Shown here piece after piece: positions 61,801-64,000 of a stretch of DNA of 64,000 bases (the stretch's first letter is position 1; each line of letters begins with the position of its first letter). The position numbers were made by a program, and so were the translations under genes. This stretch comes from Setophaga petechia (Eukaryota > Chordata > Aves > Passeriformes > Parulidae): the NCBI GenBank assembly GCA_024362935.1, contig JANCRA010000028.1, forward strand, positions 8,738,476-8,802,475. The letters run 5' to 3'. Under the pieces are notes generated by a model. It made no database searches. It was not told the DNA's origin and was given only the letters and a program-made list of their open reading frames with translations.

Positions 61801-64000
61801 ATGATCGATGATTAGGCTGCCTAGTTGAGAATTCAACACCTATTTTGCAATATTATCAGTTCATTAAACCCTTCCCTCACCAGCCCCACATCCAATCACT
61901 GTACAGTTTATTTATCATAAAATCTTGGAGGGTCTGACACAGAGAGGTCAATGCTCAATTACACCTTTTTTACAGAGCCTGAATCTAAGATGACTGAAGG
62001 GACCCGAGCAGGAAAAGGGACACAAGCAGCAATGTCTGCTCCCCACAAGCAACACCAGTGTAGGTAATGTATTATTTCAGTGACCTGTGGAGAAGAAAGC
62101 TCTAAATCCTCCCAAATGTCAAACCATCCACTCACCCAGTTTTATAAAGGAATGCTTTTCATGCAAAGTCACCAAAGAGCTGAACGGCAATGAGTCCAGA
62201 AACCCTGGCTCAGATTATAAAAATACATTTAAGTGTCTGAAATCCACGAAATGCTGAAAACTCTGAAGATTCATGTTTAACTTTGAAGTCTTGTGAAGGT
62301 GTCTCACCAGGAAAGGGAATTTCAGTTTCTGTTCTAAAGGAATAGAAATCCTTTAGCTTAGAGCACCTGGTTCATGCTCAGGAGGAGACAGAAGCACGTA
62401 TGGAATCCTTAAGGCACCTCCTGGTCAGCCCCTCCTCGGTGACCCCCTGGAGGAGCACAAGTGTGTGGGAGCAGCTGTTCTGGACTCTGGACCCTTTTGG
62501 TAGCTGAAGGATCTGACCCACCTTCATTCCTTTCACTTCCCACCTTGTCCTTGCCCTGTTCCTCATTCTCCTCCGTTCACACGCTTAGAATGACAAATTC
62601 AAAACCACTTTTCATATGCATTCAGATTTTGAGCTAGCTCCCTGTGTTTACCTGGTAATTTGGCAGTGCAACAATATTACTCTGCTTGATCCTTCAGCCT
62701 GAAGATCACACCTGAAATCATCTCACACATTATTGTGATCCACAGGTATGTCATCAGACTGGACTGAACACGTTGCAACCACAAACACAGACCTTGCAGT
62801 GAACCAGCCCTGCAGATACCTGTTAGTAATCTAATAAACCCAAATTTTACTGCCAGTTCAATACCTTTGCACACAGTTTGGTGATAAAAGAACTGGTATT
62901 CAAAAATGATGGCCACTGTAATGAATCTGGCCCACAGAACTTTTTCTGGTGGTCAGCAGAGCTGGCAAATGACCAGAACTGTTCTTTATCTCAGCATTAC
63001 ACTCTCCCCAAGCAGCTGTAGTAAATGCCAGAGAGAGGCTGAGCTGTCACTGAAAGGAAAGACAGAAAGATGAATTCGGGAAACACATTCTAAAGATAAG
63101 GTTCATACTACAAGAGCTTAGTAATCTCCAGCATGGATAAACACACGTTTTCCTGTACAGCACACACAGAGCCCCATCTTACTCAAGATGGAGTTAACAA
63201 ACTGTCTTGCACACCCAATAAAGATCCAGCTACTGTTCAAGCACCAGCAGAGTAATTGTTTGGCAGCTGCAAGCAAAGGCAGCACAAGGAAGGTTTAGTT
63301 GCCAGAACTCCCAGCACAGAGCTTTTGGAAGTGTCTCTTGTAACACCAGAGAGGGTTTAAGGATAACCAGGAGGGGCAGGAGCCTGCCCCAGGAGCACCA
63401 AATGGTGATGACACACATCTCCCAAAGTCACAGCAGTCACAGGATGCTGCAGATCCCCTCAGCTCAGTGTGGAGTGTGAATGAGCCTTTGGAAGTGCAGT
63501 CAATTCAGTATCACATGATCACCCCCCATTTCTCACAGGGACTAACACATATTGTATAAAAGGTCTCAGTTTAAAAATCAAACACCTTGGCTTACAGTTT
63601 ATTGAGCTGCTGCCCTGCAGAAGAAAGCACATTCACCTATTCCACTTACTCTTTGAAAAGCAATTTTTATGCTGCTATAAACCATCAGCTCCTGCATCAC
63701 ACTGTGGTCTTCTGCTCCTAAAACAAAGGTATTTACTCACAGCTTGAGACCTTGAGGCAACTTGGCACATCCAACTGTTATCATGGCAATAATCTGATTT
63801 GCTTTCCTTCCCAGTTCACTCCTGGAAGGAACTATTTTGACTAAAAAAAAAACAAACCAGAAGGTAACCATCCCTGTGCTGCAGAAGGTGCAGGTTTTTT
63901 TTTTCTTTTTAAATTATAATTTAACACCACACTCTTGCCTCCACTTGAAGAGGGGAGGACAAGCACTTTCTGAGAACATTTTCAGGTAACAAGTTTCAGA
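58836..64000. other. Right-hand flank or SSH2 upstream intron, no gene seen
   Basis: This 5.2 kb is mostly A/T-rich and non-coding by eye. It contains an A-rich tract at 61522-61576. A 216-codon open frame on the plus strand at 60315-60965 matches no family known to me. I could not find the usual SSH2 first exon, which would lie further right if this is intron. Confidence 0.55.
61522..61576. repeat. A-rich tract (AAAC/AAAG units)
   Basis: A run of A-rich units with C and G interruptions. It may be an old retroposon tail, but no body is recognisable beside it. Confidence 0.7.

Overview
This window is vertebrate nuclear DNA, most likely from a bird. The genes are split into short exons with GT-AG introns. 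A CR1-type LINE 3' end of the kind common in avian genomes lies near 58.7 kb, interspersed repeats are otherwise sparse, and introns are compact. All recognised coding sequence is on the minus strand, so the window reads from right to left. No bacterial, viral, plasmid or CRISPR features were seen.

Layout from left to right. (1) 213-2213 holds the first five coding exons of a type I coronin, called CORO6 from its neighbour SSH2. It has the true start codon, and the rest of the gene lies beyond the left edge. Its first intron carries an 18-bp minisatellite and a G-rich repeat, and a CpG island at about 3.96-4.72 kb probably holds its promoter. (2) About 1.2-1.7 kb of non-coding spacer follows. 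(3) SSH2 (slingshot protein phosphatase 2) covers about 5.93-56.6 kb. It has a 4.1-kb 3'UTR (5930-10057) and 14 coding exons between 10058 and 56539 whose phases join into one 1,364-residue frame. The first exon is short and sits in a second CpG island. (4) 56.6-64 kb has a minisatellite, the CR1 fragment and no recognisable exon. It is either upstream flank or the first intron of a longer SSH2 transcript whose usual first exon lies off the right edge.

Both genes act on actin turnover. Slingshot phosphatases activate cofilin by removing its inhibitory N-terminal phosphate, and type I coronins bind F-actin and help bring cofilin and slingshot to filaments. The two lie head to tail, with the SSH2 poly(A) site close upstream of the CORO6 promoter region. 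From general knowledge, paralogous pairs SSH1/CORO1C and SSH3/CORO1B are also linked in human, so this arrangement is probably an ancient one.

Exon boundaries were set by eye from splice sites, phase and family similarity. Coding calls are strong. Promoter, enhancer and microRNA-site calls are motif matches only. I found no convincing undescribed gene system; the most useful leads are regulatory motifs, the alternative first exon, and an unusual residue in the coronin.
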